Positions 26,790 through 37,013 of a stretch of DNA of 64,000 nt are shown here, piece by piece. Made by a program: the position numbers and the translations under genes. Positions within the stretch are counted from its first letter, which is position 1. Every line of letters starts with the position of its first letter. A model generated the notes under the pieces. The model worked only from the letters and a program-made list of their open reading frames with translations. It did not search any database and was not told the origin of the DNA. Source of the stretch: Sulfuricurvum sp. 17-40-25 (GTDB taxonomy: Bacteria > Campylobacterota > Campylobacteria > Campylobacterales > Sulfurimonadaceae); contig NCIJ01000002.1 in the NCBI GenBank assembly GCA_002282015.1, positions 124,001 through 188,000 on the forward strand. Direction: 5' to 3'.

Positions 26790-27385
26790 TCTTTAACTCC
26801 AAAATGACTCAATGTTTGCGCGGTAGTATAAAGTGCAGAATCTTCTTTTATCAATGCTAATTTATCATGGGCAGCTACGATATCCCCTTTTTGAATCAAG
26901 TCAACAGCAATTTGAATAAGTGCCATATCCTCATAAATAGCACCCTGCTTTTTTGTATACTTCTCTAATGCTTTTTGATCGTTCATAAGAACAGCTGTTT
27001 CGTACGTCGCTATATCTGCGACTTCAGGTGACTTTGCTTGGACAAGTGTCTGCAATGCTTTTAGATCACTTGATTGAATCGCTTTGGATAAGCTATACAA
27101 CTCATACAACGCAGTATTTTCTTTTTCAAGATTTCCAAGCGCTTCTTTGTTATCTGGATTTAACAATAAAGCATTCAGTGCAATATTTGAATTCTCAATT
27201 TTAGCTTGATCGTAAGCCTGATAAGCAATAGCTCCACCTGCTACTAACAATAAAGAGATCACTGATGCGATCAAAGGCTTTTGGTATTTTTTGACAAAAC
27301 GCTCTACCCGTATTGTGCTTTCAAAAATTTTTTCTTCTGCGCTAAGCTCATCTTTTAATGTTTGTATATTTTCTTTAATGCTCAT
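26786..27385 (-). CDS. YfgM-like membrane-anchored tetratricopeptide protein
   Basis: This is a 199-residue protein with one membrane segment (LIASVISLLLVAGGAIAYQA) at about residues 38-57, preceded by a charged cytoplasmic N-terminus and followed by a periplasmic helical-repeat domain of TPR type. This matches the layout of YfgM, a periplasmic chaperone partner of SecYEG and PpiD in E. coli. The frame extends to 27454, but the ATG at 27385 follows AGGAAA and is preferred. It starts a five-gene run (this gene, propeller lipoprotein, recombinase, coaX, hisG). It is divergent from gatC, with 116 bases between. Confidence 0.82.
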   Translation of the reverse strand: MSIKENIQTLKDELSAEEKIFESTIRVERFVKKYQKPLIASVISLLLVAGGAIAYQAYDQAKIENSNIALNALLLNPDNKEALGNLEKENTALYELYSLSKAIQSSDLKALQTLVQAKSPEVADIATYETAVLMNDQKALEKYTKKQGAIYEDMALIQIAVDLIQKGDIVAAHDKLALIKEDSALYTTAQTLSHFGVKE

Positions 27386-27501
27386 ATAGTTTCCTGTTGG
27401 TTGTGTTAAAGATACAATAATAACCCAGAGATTGTTAAAGTTTAGTAAACCCATATTTTCGCTACAATTAAGTTATTAGATTTCAGACCAAAGGTCCAAC
27501 G

Positions 27502-27792
27502 GTGAAAATTGACGAAAATTTATTACAACGATTAGAAAAACTCTCGTATCTTCAGATACCCGAAGATCAAAGAGGTGAGATGATTGCACAGCTTAGTGAA
27601 ATCGTATCCTTTGTTGACAACCTATCTGAACTCAGCACTGAGGGTGTTAACCCAACATTTACGATGAATGACTCTTCAACCTATTTACGTGAGGATAAAG
27701 GTAATGTTAATCATTCTATAAATGATGATATATTATCAAATGCACCAAATTCAAAGGACCATTTTTTCATTGTTCCCAAGATTATTGAGTAA
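27502..27792 (+). CDS. gatC: Asp/Glu-tRNA amidotransferase subunit C
   Basis: This is a 96-residue GatC subunit, which clamps GatA and GatB in the amidotransferase that makes Gln-tRNA and Asn-tRNA from misacylated precursors. Typical features are the helical N-terminus with LSYLQIPEDQRGEMIAQL, FVDNLSELSTEGVNPT and a late RED motif in STYLREDKGN. It starts at GTG with AAAGG nearby. The gatA and gatB genes are not in this window. It is the first of three genes (gatC, arsC-like, pilT) that are nearly contiguous, with a four-base overlap between the last two. Confidence 0.93.
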   Translation: MKIDENLLQRLEKLSYLQIPEDQRGEMIAQLSEIVSFVDNLSELSTEGVNPTFTMNDSSTYLREDKGNVNHSINDDILSNAPNSKDHFFIVPKIIE

Positions 27793-27797
27793 TTGCC

Positions 27798-28142
27798 ATG
27801 GTTACGGTGTATGGTATTAAAAACTGCGACTCTGTCAAAAAAGCACTTAAATTTTTAAATGACAATACTATCACTTATCATTTTGTAGACTTCAAAACCT
27901 CCCCGGTTAATAGTCAAAAAATTGAGCAGTGGAGTCAAAAATCCGATCTGGCTGTTTTGTTTAATACAAGAGGTACAACCTATAGAACCTTAGGTTTAAA
28001 ATCACTTGATTTAAATGATTCGCTTAAAATTGATTGGATGTCCAAAGAAAACCTACTTATTAAACGTCCCGTGATAGAATACAACTCAACCGTAATCGTA
28101 GGGTTCGATTTATCTAAATACGAAGGAATCTTTCACCCATGA
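27798..28142 (+). CDS. ArsC/Spx-family thioredoxin-fold protein (YffB-like)
   Basis: This is a 114-residue thioredoxin-fold protein of the ArsC/Spx/YffB group. The N-terminus VTVYGIKNCDSVKKAL has one cysteine in a C-x-x-x-K setting, without the CxxC pair of Spx. NTRGTTYRTLGL and LLIKRPVIEY (the RP turn) follow the family order. True arsenate reductases need additional residues, so YffB-like is the safer name; YffB function is not settled. It sits five bases after gatC and overlaps pilT by four, suggesting co-translation rather than an arsenic operon. No ars regulator or transporter is nearby. Confidence 0.85.
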   Translation: MVTVYGIKNCDSVKKALKFLNDNTITYHFVDFKTSPVNSQKIEQWSQKSDLAVLFNTRGTTYRTLGLKSLDLNDSLKIDWMSKENLLIKRPVIEYNSTVIVGFDLSKYEGIFHP

Positions 28143-29209
28143 GCCAAGCACTCGATATCCATAAACTATTAAAAAGTGTTGTTGCCTATAAAGCCTCTGA
28201 CTTGCACCTTGTAAGCCGTTCAGAACCACAAATTCGTATTGATGGACGTTTGGTAGCATTGAACCTCCCTGTTCTTGATGGGAAACAAATTGAGGAAATG
28301 GCCTATTCTCTTTTGACTGAAAAACAAAAGAAGGTCTTTGAAGAAAATAATGAACTTGACTTTTCAATCGTCATTCCTGATGTTGGCCGATTTCGTGCAA
28401 ACTATTATAAGACCATGGATGAAATTGCCTGTGCGTTTCGTATTATCCCAGTCATCATCCCCTCACTTGATGAGCTGAATGCTAAAAAGATCTTCAAAGA
28501 GTTAATCAAAAGGGAAAAAGGGCTTATTCTCGTAACAGGACCAACCGGTAGCGGTAAGTCCACAACACTCGCAGCCATGCTCAATGAAATCAATCTCAAT
28601 GAAGCACGTCATATTATTACCGTTGAAGACCCAGTCGAGTTTGTTCACACCAATAAAAAATCACTCTTTTCACAAAGAAATGTCGGAAGCGACACCGAAA
28701 GTTTTTCGGCTGCACTCAAATACGCTTTACGTCAAGATCCAGACGTTATTTTGATTGGGGAGATGCGTGATCGTGAAACCATTACGGCTGCATTGACTGC
28801 GGCAGAAACAGGACACCTGGTATTTGGTACCTTGCACACCAACTCTGCACCTAGTACCATCAACCGTATTATCGACGTTTTTAATGGCGATGAACAACCC
28901 CAAGTACGTGCACAACTCTCAACATCGCTGGTTGCAGTTATCTCTCAAGCACTACTTCCAAAAATTGGTGGTGGGCGTCTCGCTGCACAAGAAATCATGA
29001 TTACCAATCCTGCAATTGCCAATTTAATACGCGAAGACAAAGTTCATCAAGTATACTCGCAAATGCAACTCAATCAACAAGCAACAGGGATGACCACTCA
29101 AACTCAAGAACTTGTCGAATTTTTACGTAAAAAATTAATTAGTAAAGACACCGCAATACAATATTCAAACAAACCAGATGAGTTGTTACGCGTTATAGAA
29201 TCAATGTAG
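28139..29209 (+). CDS. pilT: Type IV pilus retraction ATPase PilT
   Basis: This is a 356-residue hexameric ATPase that powers pilus retraction and twitching motility. The N-terminus is PAS-like with AYKASDLHLVSRSEP. Walker A is VTGPTGSGKSTTL near residue 133. The Asp box covers RQDPDVILIGEMRDRET, and the His box follows as TGHLVFGTLHTNSA. The C-terminus has AAQEIMITNPAIANLIRE, the PilT form of the AIRNLIRE motif. No other pilus genes lie in the window. The start overlaps the previous stop as ATGA. Confidence 0.95.
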   Translation: MSQALDIHKLLKSVVAYKASDLHLVSRSEPQIRIDGRLVALNLPVLDGKQIEEMAYSLLTEKQKKVFEENNELDFSIVIPDVGRFRANYYKTMDEIACAFRIIPVIIPSLDELNAKKIFKELIKREKGLILVTGPTGSGKSTTLAAMLNEINLNEARHIITVEDPVEFVHTNKKSLFSQRNVGSDTESFSAALKYALRQDPDVILIGEMRDRETITAALTAAETGHLVFGTLHTNSAPSTINRIIDVFNGDEQPQVRAQLSTSLVAVISQALLPKIGGGRLAAQEIMITNPAIANLIREDKVHQVYSQMQLNQQATGMTTQTQELVEFLRKKLISKDTAIQYSNKPDELLRVIESM

Positions 29210-29211
29210 TT

Positions 29212-29229
29212 TTCCCCAGGCATGGGGAA
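29212..29229. terminator. Hairpin between convergent pilT and DAHP synthase genes
   Basis: TTCCCCA (29212-29218) and TGGGGAA (29223-29229) enclose GGCA. The stem sits between two convergent stops, where a shared terminator is expected, but no T-run follows on either strand. Confidence 0.4.
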
Positions 29230-29252
29230 GTAGTTAGAGACAGAAGACTATA

Positions 29253-30602
29253 TTATGGGTGTGCTTCTCTAAGTGTATCGGCAATTAAGAATGCCAATTC
29301 CAGCGATTGGTCCGCATTTAATCTTGGATCACAATGTGTGTGATAACGGCTTTGTAAGTTTTCTTCAGTAATCTCAAATGATCCACCCAGACATTCTGTT
29401 ACGTTTTTACCTGTCATTTCTAAATGAACGCCACCTGCATAGGTTCCCTCAGATTTATGGACCTGGAAAAATTGTTTCATCTCTTTGAGAACTGCATCTA
29501 CAGGACGTGTTTTGTATCCGCCTCCGCTGGTAATCGTATTACCATGCATCGGATCACAACTCCAAAGCACTTTCTTGCCTTCGCGTTCAATCGCTTGTAT
29601 TAACTTAGGCATCCCCTCGCCTACTTTATCAGCACCCATACGTACAATGATATTTAAACGTCCCGCTTCATTATTGGGATTTAGAACATCACACAAACGA
29701 ATCAAATCCTCTGTGTCCATAGATGGACCGGCTTTAATTCCAATAGGGTTATTGATACCGCGCATAAATTCAACATGTGCACCATCAAGTTGGCGTGTAC
29801 GATCACCTATCCATAGCATATGCGAAGACACATCATACCATTCACCTGTCAATGAGTCTTGACGCGTAAATGCTTCTTCATATGGTAATAAAAGTGCCTC
29901 ATGTGAGGTGTAAAAATCTGTCTCACGTAAAGTACGATAAGTATCTGATGTGATTCCACATGCTGCCATAAATCGCAGTGAGTTGTCGATTTGTTGAGAA
30001 AGTTCATCGTATTTTTTAGTTAATTCATTTTGCCCAACAAATCCAAGATTCCATGCATGAACTTGGTGTAAATCAGCCAATCCACCGGAGGCAAATGCAC
30101 GTAATAAATTTAAAGTTGCAGCAGATTGGTTATAGGCTTGTACCATTCGTTGAGGATCTGGAACACGTGAAGATTCTGTAAAATCAACACCATTGATAAT
30201 ATCACCACGATAACTCGGAAGTGTGACACCATTGACTGTTTCATTGTCGGAAGAACGTGGCTTAGCAAACTGCCCACCCAGTCGTCCAACTTTGACAACC
30301 GGAACCCCTCCTGCAAACGTCATAACAACGGCCATTTGCATCATAACTTTGAAAGTATCACGAATGTTGTGGGCATGAAATTCTGAAAAACTCTCAGCAC
30401 AATCCCCACCTTGTAATAAAAAAGCTTTACCATTACATACATCAGCGAGGCTTTTTTTCAAATTACGAGCCTCTCCAGCAAATACAAGGGGCGGATAGTT
30501 TTTTAAAAGAGATTCTACCTCTTCAAGATGTTTTTTATTTGGATAAACTGGTTGCTGCTTTATAGGCATATCTCTCCAGCTTGAACGACTCCAATTACCC
30601 AT
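29253..30602 (-). CDS. Class II 3-deoxy-7-phosphoheptulonate synthase (DAHP synthase)
   Basis: This 449-residue enzyme condenses phosphoenolpyruvate and erythrose 4-phosphate, the first step of the shikimate pathway. Its length and motifs are of the type II (plant/mycobacterial-like) family: [49 protein letters not shown] and CDPMHGNT. Metal ligands should include Cys in GGDCAES, His in DPMHGN and Glu near the C-terminus. The ATG at 30602 with AAGGAGAG eight bases upstream is preferred over 30629. Feedback regulation cannot be judged from the sequence. It supplies chorismate for the trpE and aroE functions encoded further along. Confidence 0.95.
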   Translation of the reverse strand: MGNWSRSSWRDMPIKQQPVYPNKKHLEEVESLLKNYPPLVFAGEARNLKKSLADVCNGKAFLLQGGDCAESFSEFHAHNIRDTFKVMMQMAVVMTFAGGVPVVKVGRLGGQFAKPRSSDNETVNGVTLPSYRGDIINGVDFTESSRVPDPQRMVQAYNQSAATLNLLRAFASGGLADLHQVHAWNLGFVGQNELTKKYDELSQQIDNSLRFMAACGITSDTYRTLRETDFYTSHEALLLPYEEAFTRQDSLTGEWYDVSSHMLWIGDRTRQLDGAHVEFMRGINNPIGIKAGPSMDTEDLIRLCDVLNPNNEAGRLNIIVRMGADKVGEGMPKLIQAIEREGKKVLWSCDPMHGNTITSGGGYKTRPVDAVLKEMKQFFQVHKSEGTYAGGVHLEMTGKNVTECLGGSFEITEENLQSRYHTHCDPRLNADQSLELAFLIADTLREAHP

Positions 30603-30797
30603 ATTATGCTCTCCTTGTAATTCAATCAAAAGTTTATTTTATATATATTAAGAGTTGAATTCTATCTTATTATCCTAAAAATGGACTGATTTACCCATAT
30701 GAAAGCTCTATTTATGTTTTAAAAAGTATAATTGCATTATTATAATTTTCAACATAGTCAGTATAAATTTTGCATTCAAACACATTCAAGAGAGCCC

Positions 30798-31724
30798 ATG
30801 GAATCAACACAAATCCACCCTTTTCTTTCACTTTTTTGCAAAGAGCTCTCATGCCATTTAGAGTCTGTAAGCGCTCGACAAAAAGTCATAAGCCCTGGTG
30901 AATTTGCTGAACTAGTGTCCAGCGCAACCATAGAAATCCTTGATTCTTATCTAGATGGTTCACTCGATTTACAAGAGTATCACAACTCTGTACGTGAGGG
31001 ATATAAAGAGCTAGCATTAAAAAGTATAGGAACATTTGCTCAGAGTAATAAGACCATAGAAAGTATAAGTGATGAACAATCTAATCTTATGGATTGTGAT
31101 GATACGCAACACTTTATTGATTTTTCTCTCATTTCTGAAAAAATGTGTGATTTACAATCGCATCTCAGTAGTGAAGTTAGTCGTGCTAATCAAATGATTC
31201 AAGAACTCAATACTCAAGTACATGAACTGGAACTCACCACAACTCTGGACCCACTTACGAAAGCGTTCAATAGACATGCATTGCAAAAACACTTTACAGA
31301 GCTATTATCAAAAGATCGTTTTTCACATGAGATGTTTATCCTAATGATCGATATTGACAATTTCAAGCTGATTAATGATAAATATGGTCATATAGCAGGA
31401 GATAAAGTACTTATTTTTGCATCGAAACTACTAAAAAAAGCACTAAGAGACGGTGATAGACTCTACCGTTTTGGTGGGGAAGAGTTTGTTATTCTTCTTA
31501 ATAGAACGGATTTAGAAGGAGCGACTCTTGTTGGCACACGTTTATTGAACTTAAGCCGTCAGAATAAGCCTCTGTATCAAAATGAACAAATCAGTGTTAC
31601 CTTAAGTATTGGATTAACACCAATACGTGATGATGATACACTTGATACGCTAATACATCGTTCTGATGTTGCACTGTATCGTGCTAAAAAATCCGGTAAA
31701 GACCGTTTAGAAATGGAGATATAA
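30798..31724 (+). CDS. Diguanylate cyclase with GGEEF domain and I-site
   Basis: This is a 308-residue protein. The N-terminal half (about 1-125) is helical without a membrane segment, and a coiled-coil link precedes a GGDEF domain. The active-site loop reads GGEEF near residue 226, and RDGD five residues upstream is an RxxD inhibitory site, so it probably makes cyclic di-GMP and is product-inhibited. The start is taken at the ATG at 30798 after GAGAG, although the frame extends to 30732. The first gene before cvpA, fur and lysS, it likely begins that transcript; whether it links c-di-GMP to iron control is unknown. The N-terminal sensor is unidentified. Confidence 0.9.
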   Translation: MESTQIHPFLSLFCKELSCHLESVSARQKVISPGEFAELVSSATIEILDSYLDGSLDLQEYHNSVREGYKELALKSIGTFAQSNKTIESISDEQSNLMDCDDTQHFIDFSLISEKMCDLQSHLSSEVSRANQMIQELNTQVHELELTTTLDPLTKAFNRHALQKHFTELLSKDRFSHEMFILMIDIDNFKLINDKYGHIAGDKVLIFASKLLKKALRDGDRLYRFGGEEFVILLNRTDLEGATLVGTRLLNLSRQNKPLYQNEQISVTLSIGLTPIRDDDTLDTLIHRSDVALYRAKKSGKDRLEMEI

Positions 31725-31729
31725 AATAG

Positions 31730-32290
31730 ATGAATTATTTTGACGTTGCTGTTGGCAGTATTGTTTTATTATTAGGACTTAAAGGGTTGATGAACGGCTT
31801 TTCAAAAGAGCTATTTGGTCTTATAGGCATTGTTGGAGGTCTTTTTGTTGCTTCACATATTGGAGGACCTATTGGTAAGTTTTTAAATGAATCTTTGTTG
31901 CATTTTGAAACTCCCTCAGCAGTCAATCTAGTCGGATTTGTATTCACAGTAGGAATATTTTGGTTGTTGATGGTTGCTCTAGGAGCAGGATTTAAACGTC
32001 TTAGTACGCTTAGTGGTCTTGGTATCGTTGATCAAATACTAGGTTTTATTGTTGGTGCTAGTAAATTTTTCTTTATCATGTCGGTAATTGTTTATGCGTT
32101 ATTTAGTGTTACCGCAATTCGTGAAAACTTTGGTGACAGAATGAAAGAGAGTATTTTCTTTGAACCAATGGTTGCAACGGGGGATTTTATACTCCATATT
32201 GAAACCGGTGAAGTACTGAATATGATGAATGATACTAATCAAAGTGATTCTAATTCAACCGATGACAAAGAACAAGTCAAGGAAAAGTAA
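31730..32290 (+). CDS. CvpA family membrane protein
   Basis: This is a 186-residue inner-membrane protein with about four helices (near residues 5-22, 25-45, 64-85, 100-123) and a hydrophilic acidic C-terminal tail. The opening FDVAVGSIVLLLGLKGLMNGF is the CvpA family signature. CvpA supports colicin V export in E. coli, and homologues are linked to envelope integrity and bile resistance. The role in this lineage is unknown. It sits five bases after the diguanylate cyclase and three bases before fur, so the genes are probably co-transcribed. Confidence 0.9.
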   Translation: MNYFDVAVGSIVLLLGLKGLMNGFSKELFGLIGIVGGLFVASHIGGPIGKFLNESLLHFETPSAVNLVGFVFTVGIFWLLMVALGAGFKRLSTLSGLGIVDQILGFIVGASKFFFIMSVIVYALFSVTAIRENFGDRMKESIFFEPMVATGDFILHIETGEVLNMMNDTNQSDSNSTDDKEQVKEK

Positions 32291-32293
32291 CCC

Positions 32294-32776
32294 ATGAGTG
32301 CTCATACTGATTTTACAGAACGAACGGTTGAATACAATAAGCTTCTCAGTGACTTTAAACAACTGCTTAGAGATAATGGATTGAAATTCACAATACAACG
32401 TGAAGTGATACTTGAGATGCTCTACAGTTCAGATGAACATCTAACTCCTGAGTCTCTCCATCATCTGATACAAGAAAAACACCCTGATCTAAATACAGGT
32501 ATTGCAACCGTATACAGAACATTGTCATTGCTCGAAGATTCGGACATGGTTACTTCCCTTTCTTTTGGCGCACAGGGTAAAAAATACGAATTAGGGGCAA
32601 AAGACCATCATGATCACATTATTTGTACCAAATGCGGTGCAATAAGTGAGTTTGTCGATGATGAGATAGAAAGTAGACAAAAAAAGATCGCAGAAGAGTT
32701 AGGGTTTATAATTCAAGAACATTCCATGCAGATATATGGCATCTGCCAACCATGCCAAACAAAAATGAAAAAATAA
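32294..32776 (+). CDS. fur: Ferric uptake regulator Fur
   Basis: This is a 160-residue iron-responsive repressor. The winged-helix half contains LKFTIQREVILEML and GIATVYRTLSLLEDSDM (the recognition helix). The dimerisation half has the metal motif KDHHDHIICTKCGAISEF with a CxxC pair, and a second CxxC (YGICQPCQTKM) at the C-terminus for structural zinc. An N-terminal extension of about 15 residues is like other Campylobacterota Fur. The gene order fur-lysS-glyA matches C. jejuni as I recall it. No Fur box could be assigned with confidence in the immediate upstream region. Confidence 0.96.
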   Translation: MSAHTDFTERTVEYNKLLSDFKQLLRDNGLKFTIQREVILEMLYSSDEHLTPESLHHLIQEKHPDLNTGIATVYRTLSLLEDSDMVTSLSFGAQGKKYELGAKDHHDHIICTKCGAISEFVDDEIESRQKKIAEELGFIIQEHSMQIYGICQPCQTKMKK

Positions 32777-32787
32777 AGGGCACTTAA

Positions 32788-34305
32788 GTGACTTTCGACA
32801 ATCAATACATTCAGCAACGTATTCAAAAAGCCAATCAATTACGTGATATGGGCATTGATCCTTATGCAAATAATTCAAATCGCAACACAACCATAGAGAA
32901 ATACCATAACGTAAATTCTGATCTTGCACAAAAAGACGAAAAACGTGATGAAAATCGACATTACACTGTTGCTGGAAGAATCAAACTTTTTCGTATTATG
33001 GGAAAAGCAAGTTTCGTAAAAATTGAAGATGAAAGTGGAATGTTGCAAATTTACGTTGCACGAGACAATCTTCCTGAAGATTTTTACAATGATGTTTTTA
33101 AAAAGCTAATTGAAGTTGGGGATATCATCGAAGTAACTGGATATCCTTTTGTTACACAGCAAGGTGAACTTTCTTTGCATGTTCATGAGTTAACCCTTTT
33201 AACCAAAGCTATTTCACCATTACCTGAGAAGTTTCACGGTCTCCAAGACAAAGAGATGAGATACCGTCAACGTTACCTTGATCTTATTATGAATTCAGAA
33301 GTGCGTAAAACATTTCATATTCGCAGTAAAGTAGTAAGCCTGACTCGTCGTTTTTTTGAAGACAAAGGCTTTTTAGAAGTAGAAACACCGATGATGCACC
33401 CAATCGCAGGTGGGGCAAATGCAAAACCGTTTATGACACACCATAATGCTCTTGGAGTGGATCGCTTTTTACGTATTGCACCTGAACTCTATCTCAAACG
33501 GTTGATCGTTGGCGGATTTGAAGCTGTTTTTGAAATCAATAGAAACTTTCGTAACGAAGGGATGGATGCTACGCATAATCCTGAATTTACATCTATCGAA
33601 TTTTATTGGGCATTTAAAACCTATAAAGATTTGATTACATTGACCAAAGAATATTTTGATTATCTTTTTGATCATCTTAACCTACCGAAACGTCTTCCGT
33701 ACGGTGAATTTGAGATTGACTTTGATCAATTCACTGAAATTGAACTCATCAAAAGTTTGAGTGAAATTGGTGGTGTCCCTGAACATGTTGTTAATGACAA
33801 GCAAGCAATATTGGATTATCTAAAGTCGCATAATCTTGAAGTCAAACCTGCTATGAACCTGGGACAGCTTCAGGGAGAATTGTTTGATGAATTCGTTGAA
33901 GCAAAGTTAATCAATCCAACGTTTATCACCCACTATCCCGTAGAGATTTCGCCATTGGCACGTCGTAATGATGCACGTCCAGAGTTGACGGACCGTTTTG
34001 AGCTCTTTATCGCAGGACGTGAAATTGCAAATGCATTCAGTGAACTTAATGATCCGATAGATCAACTCGAACGTTTTGAGGGACAAATGGCAGCAAAAAC
34101 AAGCGGTGACGATGAAGCACACGATATGGACGAAGACTTTGTTACTGCATTATCATACGGTATGGCACCAACTGCCGGCCAAGGTATTGGTATTGACCGT
34201 CTGGTTATGATGCTTACGAATCAACATTCTATTCGGGACGTATTGCTGTTCCCTGCAATGAAACCGATACAACACAACCACTTAAACAACGGAGAAGAAG
34301 AATGA
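32788..34305 (+). CDS. lysS: Lysyl-tRNA synthetase (class II)
   Basis: This is a 505-residue class II synthetase that charges tRNA-Lys. The N-terminal OB-fold anticodon-binding domain contains [20 protein letters not shown]. The catalytic core follows, with motif 1 at [20 protein letters not shown], motif 2 at [20 protein letters not shown] and motif 3 near [11 protein letters not shown]. It starts at GTG with AAAGG upstream and overlaps glyA by four bases (ATGA). The length is normal. It is the third gene of the fur operon. Confidence 0.97.
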   Translation: MTFDNQYIQQRIQKANQLRDMGIDPYANNSNRNTTIEKYHNVNSDLAQKDEKRDENRHYTVAGRIKLFRIMGKASFVKIEDESGMLQIYVARDNLPEDFYNDVFKKLIEVGDIIEVTGYPFVTQQGELSLHVHELTLLTKAISPLPEKFHGLQDKEMRYRQRYLDLIMNSEVRKTFHIRSKVVSLTRRFFEDKGFLEVETPMMHPIAGGANAKPFMTHHNALGVDRFLRIAPELYLKRLIVGGFEAVFEINRNFRNEGMDATHNPEFTSIEFYWAFKTYKDLITLTKEYFDYLFDHLNLPKRLPYGEFEIDFDQFTEIELIKSLSEIGGVPEHVVNDKQAILDYLKSHNLEVKPAMNLGQLQGELFDEFVEAKLINPTFITHYPVEISPLARRNDARPELTDRFELFIAGREIANAFSELNDPIDQLERFEGQMAAKTSGDDEAHDMDEDFVTALSYGMAPTAGQGIGIDRLVMMLTNQHSIRDVLLFPAMKPIQHNHLNNGEEE

Positions 34306-35549
34306 GTTTTTTAAAAGAGTATGACAATGAAATCTACACATTGTGTGAACAAGAATTAGAGCGCGAAACCGATCACCTAGAGATGATCGCTTCTGAGAAC
34401 TTTACGCTTCCTGCAGTCATGGAAGCTATGGGTAGTGTATTTACCAATAAATATGCTGAAGGTTATCCTGCAAAACGTTATTATGGCGGATGCGAATATG
34501 CTGATGGTGTTGAGCAATTAGCGATTGATCGCGCGTGTAAGTTATTTGGATGTGATTTTGCAAACGTACAACCGCACTCTGGTTCATCGGCAAATGGTGC
34601 TGTTTATGCAGCACTTTTACAAGCTGGCGACAAATTGCTTGGTATGGATTTGAGCCATGGCGGTCATTTGACACACGGTTCAAAAGTAAGTTTTTCAGGT
34701 AAAAACTATCACAGTTTTTCATACGGTGTTGAGCTTGATGGACGTATCAATTATGATCGTGTATTGGATATTGCTAAAATTGTTCAACCAAAAATTATCG
34801 TATGTGGCGCATCTGCCTATGCACGTGAAATTGATTTTGCAAAATTCCGTGAAATCGCTGATGCTGTTGGTGCTATATTATTTGCTGATATTGCTCACAT
34901 TGCAGGGCTTGTTGTTGCAGGTGAGCACCCTAGCCCATTCCCACATGCACACGTTGTAACATCTACAACTCACAAAACCCTTGCAGGTCCTCGTGGTGGA
35001 ATTATTCTTACCAATGATGAAGATATCGCTAAAAAAATAAATTCAGCAATTTTTCCAGCACTTCAAGGTGGACCATTGGTTCACGTAATCGCTGCTAAAG
35101 CCGTTGGGTTTAAATTTAACCTTTCTAATGAATGGAAAGTCTATGCTAAACAAGTCAAAGCGAATGCGAAAGTATTAGCAGAAGTACTCATCAAACGTGG
35201 GTATGATATTGTCAGCGGTGGAACAGACAATCACCTAATCCTTGTATCATTTCTGAATAAACCATTTAGTGGTAAAGAAGCAGATGCTGCATTAGGACGT
35301 GCGGGAATTACCGTAAATAAAAATACGGTACCAGGCGAAACACGCTCTCCTTTTGTCACCAGTGGGGTACGTATAGGAAGCCCTGCTCTAACATCACGCG
35401 GTATGAAAGAAAAAGAATTTGAACTGATTGCCAATAAAATCGCTGATGTATTGGATGATATCGAAAATCTAGAAAAACAAGCTGCCATTAAAGAAGAGTT
35501 AAAAGCCCTTGCCCGTGGATTTATCATTTACAAACAACCAACTTATTGA
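34302..35549 (+). CDS. glyA: Serine hydroxymethyltransferase
   Basis: This is a 415-residue PLP enzyme that converts serine and tetrahydrofolate into glycine and methylene-tetrahydrofolate. The lysine that binds PLP is in [16 protein letters not shown] near residue 225. [16 protein letters not shown] and [11 protein letters not shown] are also typical. The N-terminus [20 protein letters not shown] is close to other epsilonproteobacterial GlyA. It overlaps lysS by four bases, as in the conserved fur-lysS-glyA block, and is followed by the DUF1882 gene 47 bases later. No riboswitch is seen upstream. Confidence 0.97.
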   Translation: MSFLKEYDNEIYTLCEQELERETDHLEMIASENFTLPAVMEAMGSVFTNKYAEGYPAKRYYGGCEYADGVEQLAIDRACKLFGCDFANVQPHSGSSANGAVYAALLQAGDKLLGMDLSHGGHLTHGSKVSFSGKNYHSFSYGVELDGRINYDRVLDIAKIVQPKIIVCGASAYAREIDFAKFREIADAVGAILFADIAHIAGLVVAGEHPSPFPHAHVVTSTTHKTLAGPRGGIILTNDEDIAKKINSAIFPALQGGPLVHVIAAKAVGFKFNLSNEWKVYAKQVKANAKVLAEVLIKRGYDIVSGGTDNHLILVSFLNKPFSGKEADAALGRAGITVNKNTVPGETRSPFVTSGVRIGSPALTSRGMKEKEFELIANKIADVLDDIENLEKQAAIKEELKALARGFIIYKQPTY

Positions 35550-35596
35550 TACAATAGCTTTAGAATAATCTAAAGCTAACAAGGAATGGAATTAAT

Positions 35597-36139
35597 ATGA
35601 CTTCTATGGACATAAAACTCATTAAAATTGTTTCAGATCATTATTGGTTGAAACATGATGAAATGGTCAGTAAAATAGAGTACAAAGGTCGAACTTTTTT
35701 TAATAAATATGAGCGTATCAATAAAATATTAAGTCAAACACTGATTGATCAACACCTAAAAAAACAAATAACGGTTGCTCATTCTCTTATTAACCAGCAT
35801 AATAAAGTTGAAAATATTGTCATCGACTATAATGGTAATGATCCACAGCGTTTTTATCATAAGGCACAATTATTGCTACGTGAAGAAGGGTACATCAATT
35901 TTACCGCTTATGAGACGAAAACACCTGGCCATTTGCATCTGTATATTCACAAAGGTCATACAACGTTTCAAGAAGCAATACAATTGGGGAAAACAATTTC
36001 AATGAAATTGGCTGCAAAACAGCCTAAACAATGGCGAATGTTCCCAACGGATGAATTACCGCTGGAATACAATATCCTTAACTTGCCCTATGAAGTATAT
36101 GCTAAAGAACGCGGTGCTTCTTGGTCAAAACATATGTAA
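35597..36139 (+). CDS. DUF1882 domain protein
   Basis: This 180-residue protein belongs to DUF1882, a family confined to Campylobacterota as far as I know. It is soluble, basic and has no signal peptide. The N-terminal part ([19 protein letters not shown], then KYERINKIL) is the conserved DUF1882 region. The C-terminal part carries [20 protein letters not shown]. No function is known. The position between glyA and a SPOR gene matches the gene following glyA in C. jejuni, so the association is old. An AAGGA lies upstream with somewhat long spacing. Confidence 0.88.
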   Translation: MTSMDIKLIKIVSDHYWLKHDEMVSKIEYKGRTFFNKYERINKILSQTLIDQHLKKQITVAHSLINQHNKVENIVIDYNGNDPQRFYHKAQLLLREEGYINFTAYETKTPGHLHLYIHKGHTTFQEAIQLGKTISMKLAAKQPKQWRMFPTDELPLEYNILNLPYEVYAKERGASWSKHM

Positions 36140-36157
36140 CGCTAACAGGAGCAAAAT

Positions 36158-37012
36158 ATGGAAGAAAAAAACGAACTTAACGATATTATTTTAAATAAAA
36201 GCGGTTCCAATACCGGCAGTAAAAAGCTTTTATTGGCGATTGCAACATTTACATTAATTTTGATTATTGTATTGGTTATTATGAATTCACTTAAACATGA
36301 TGACGTTCAAAAATCACCACAAGCAATTTTGCCACCCGAGCCAACTGCACCAACTGAAATAATTAATGATCCACTATTTGAGCCCGTTGAAGTTATTCAA
36401 GAAGGTAATGAAAATGCGAATGCAACAACCGATCTAAATCAAGTTGCTCAAAAAATTAAAGAAGAGTCATTACAAAGTCCATCAGTAACTCAAAAAGCAG
36501 TGATAGAACCTATCGTGGTAAGTACCCCTGCGCCTAAAGTAAATGTACAACCTACTGCAGTAACAACCAAAGTAGCTCCAGCGACAAAAATACAAAAAAC
36601 AAGTGTTGCACCAACCGTCAATGAGAAAAAAGTTACTGGAACAGCTGTTATAAAGCAAAATAAACCTGTATCCACAAAAACAGTAGAAACTAAAAAAACT
36701 ATTCAAGCAGCTAGTATAAAACCAACCGCTCAAGATCCTGTAACACCTAAATCAGCTGAAGTAAAAAATGAAACTAGTCCGTCTCAAACTGGGCAAACTA
36801 CCTATTACATCCAAGTCGGATCATTTACCAATGAACCGAGTAAAGCATTATTTGATCGTCTCAATGCAACTGGAATGAAATACACAACTCAAAAAAATGG
36901 TACCGTGACCAAAATCCTTGTAGGACCATTCCAAGGTGAAAAATCCGTACAAGATGCAATGGGTAACATTCGACAAAATGTTGAGGCAAAAGCTTTTAAA
37001 ATAAAGGGATAA
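36158..37012 (+). CDS. SPOR domain membrane protein
   Basis: This is a 284-residue protein with one N-terminal membrane helix (about residues 23-43, LLLAIATFTLILIIVLVIMN), a long low-complexity periplasmic linker rich in Pro, Thr, Ala and Lys, and a C-terminal SPOR domain (about 210-284, TYYIQVGSFTNEPSKALFD). SPOR domains bind denuded septal peptidoglycan, so it is probably a division-site protein like FtsN or DamX. AGGAG precedes the ATG. It sits between DUF1882 and trpE; the order up to aroE otherwise matches C. jejuni. Confidence 0.92.
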   Translation: MEEKNELNDIILNKSGSNTGSKKLLLAIATFTLILIIVLVIMNSLKHDDVQKSPQAILPPEPTAPTEIINDPLFEPVEVIQEGNENANATTDLNQVAQKIKEESLQSPSVTQKAVIEPIVVSTPAPKVNVQPTAVTTKVAPATKIQKTSVAPTVNEKKVTGTAVIKQNKPVSTKTVETKKTIQAASIKPTAQDPVTPKSAEVKNETSPSQTGQTTYYIQVGSFTNEPSKALFDRLNATGMKYTTQKNGTVTKILVGPFQGEKSVQDAMGNIRQNVEAKAFKIKG

Positions 37013-37013
37013 C

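Noticed and set aside
28110-28367. Minus-strand frame at the start of pilT
   Set aside because: Antisense to the ArsC-like and pilT genes, both supported by motifs.
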